Of a DNA stretch of 15,858 bases, positions 15,645 through 15,858 are shown one piece after another. Positions within the stretch are counted from its first letter, which is position 1, and the number at the start of each line of letters is the position of its first letter. The DNA is taken from NCBI GenBank assembly GCA_964421085.1, contig CAYQVO010000053.1, forward strand, positions 1-15,858. Direction: 5' to 3'. This DNA is from CAYQVO01 sp964421085 (GTDB lineage Bacteria > Bdellovibrionota_C > UBA2361 > CAYQVO01). The notes beneath the pieces are model-generated. The model searched no databases and was not told the origin of the DNA. It was given only the letters and a program-made list of their open reading frames with translations. The translations under genes were made by a program, and so were the position numbers.

Positions 15645-15847
15645 TTCCGTTTATATCACCACGCACACTTTTTGATTCGCTTTCTGAAGCACAGACCCCA
15701 GCCCCTGCTATCGGCGCAGAGAAGGAGGACAGCAGGATCTACGCTACTTATGCCGACATACTTCGCAAAGATACACCAAACAGTGCTGCAGTCTTCGATG
15801 GGATGGCCGAGCGGGCTGAAGATGCCCCATTGATCGTCAGGGTTTGA
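15641..15847 (+). CDS. Small hypothetical protein at the right edge
   Basis: This 68-residue frame has genome-like codon use and a soluble, mixed-charge product (EKEDSRIYATYADILRKDT in the middle). It has no ribosome site of its own but overlaps the preceding tiny frame by ATGA. AAAGGTGG follows its stop and may be the ribosome site of a further gene beyond the window, so it may open an operon. It is divergent from the 618-residue gene. I do not recognise it. Confidence 0.45.
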   Translation: MIPFISPRTLFDSLSEAQTPAPAIGAEKEDSRIYATYADILRKDTPNSAAVFDGMAERAEDAPLIVRV

Positions 15848-15858
15848 AAGGTGGACTC

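Noticed and set aside
1..15858. CRISPR array, rRNA or complete prophage
   Set aside because: No regularly spaced repeats, rRNA segments or phage structural and packaging genes were found on either strand.

Overview
The window looks like a contig from an uncultivated Gram-negative bacterium, probably a metagenome assembly, because three runs of N lie inside genes (888-899, 9311-9332, 14697-14794). Secreted and periplasmic proteins have Sec signal peptides. Haem synthesis starts from 5-aminolevulinate synthase (the glycine/succinyl-CoA route). A tRNA-Gln sits just upstream of prs, a linkage I associate with Desulfobacterota and related deltaproteobacterial-type lineages. A secreted protein carries a Thr-Pro-Ala linker. 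None of this fixes the phylum.

Layout. 1-1877 (minus): hemA (5-aminolevulinate synthase) followed by hemC (hydroxymethylbilane synthase, cut by the window edge), overlapping by ATGA. 2189-4074 (minus): a secreted beta-rich protein and an AqpZ-type aquaporin with an altered selectivity filter. 4213-4740 (minus): only the C-terminal piece of a quinol-type nitric oxide reductase. 4874-4950 (plus): tRNA-Pro(GGG). 5130-5321 (plus): a candidate small acidic Cys-cluster protein whose start lies in a stem-loop. 5336-6399 (minus): tRNA-Gln(TTG) and prs under one promoter. 6518-7561 (minus): a periplasmic ligand-binding protein with no transporter genes nearby. 7895-9609 (minus): a large unrecognised gene broken by an assembly gap. 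10084-11603 (minus): an intact PfkB-type sugar kinase followed by a decayed second ligand-binding protein that it once overlapped. 11733-13542: two dead insertion sequences side by side, an IS3-type remnant and an IS256-type element with recognisable ends. 13545-15401 (minus): an unrecognised 618-residue Gly/Ala-rich protein, divergent from a small gene at the right edge.

The left 6.5 kb is mostly housekeeping. The right 9 kb behaves like accessory DNA: orphan genes, pseudogenes and insertion sequence scars. The most unusual signals are the stem-loop at the start of the 63-residue Cys-cluster protein, the aquaporin filter, the decayed pfkB operon, and the orphan 618-residue gene with its palindrome-rich divergent upstream region. 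I found no CRISPR array, rRNA, complete phage module or recognisable defence system.
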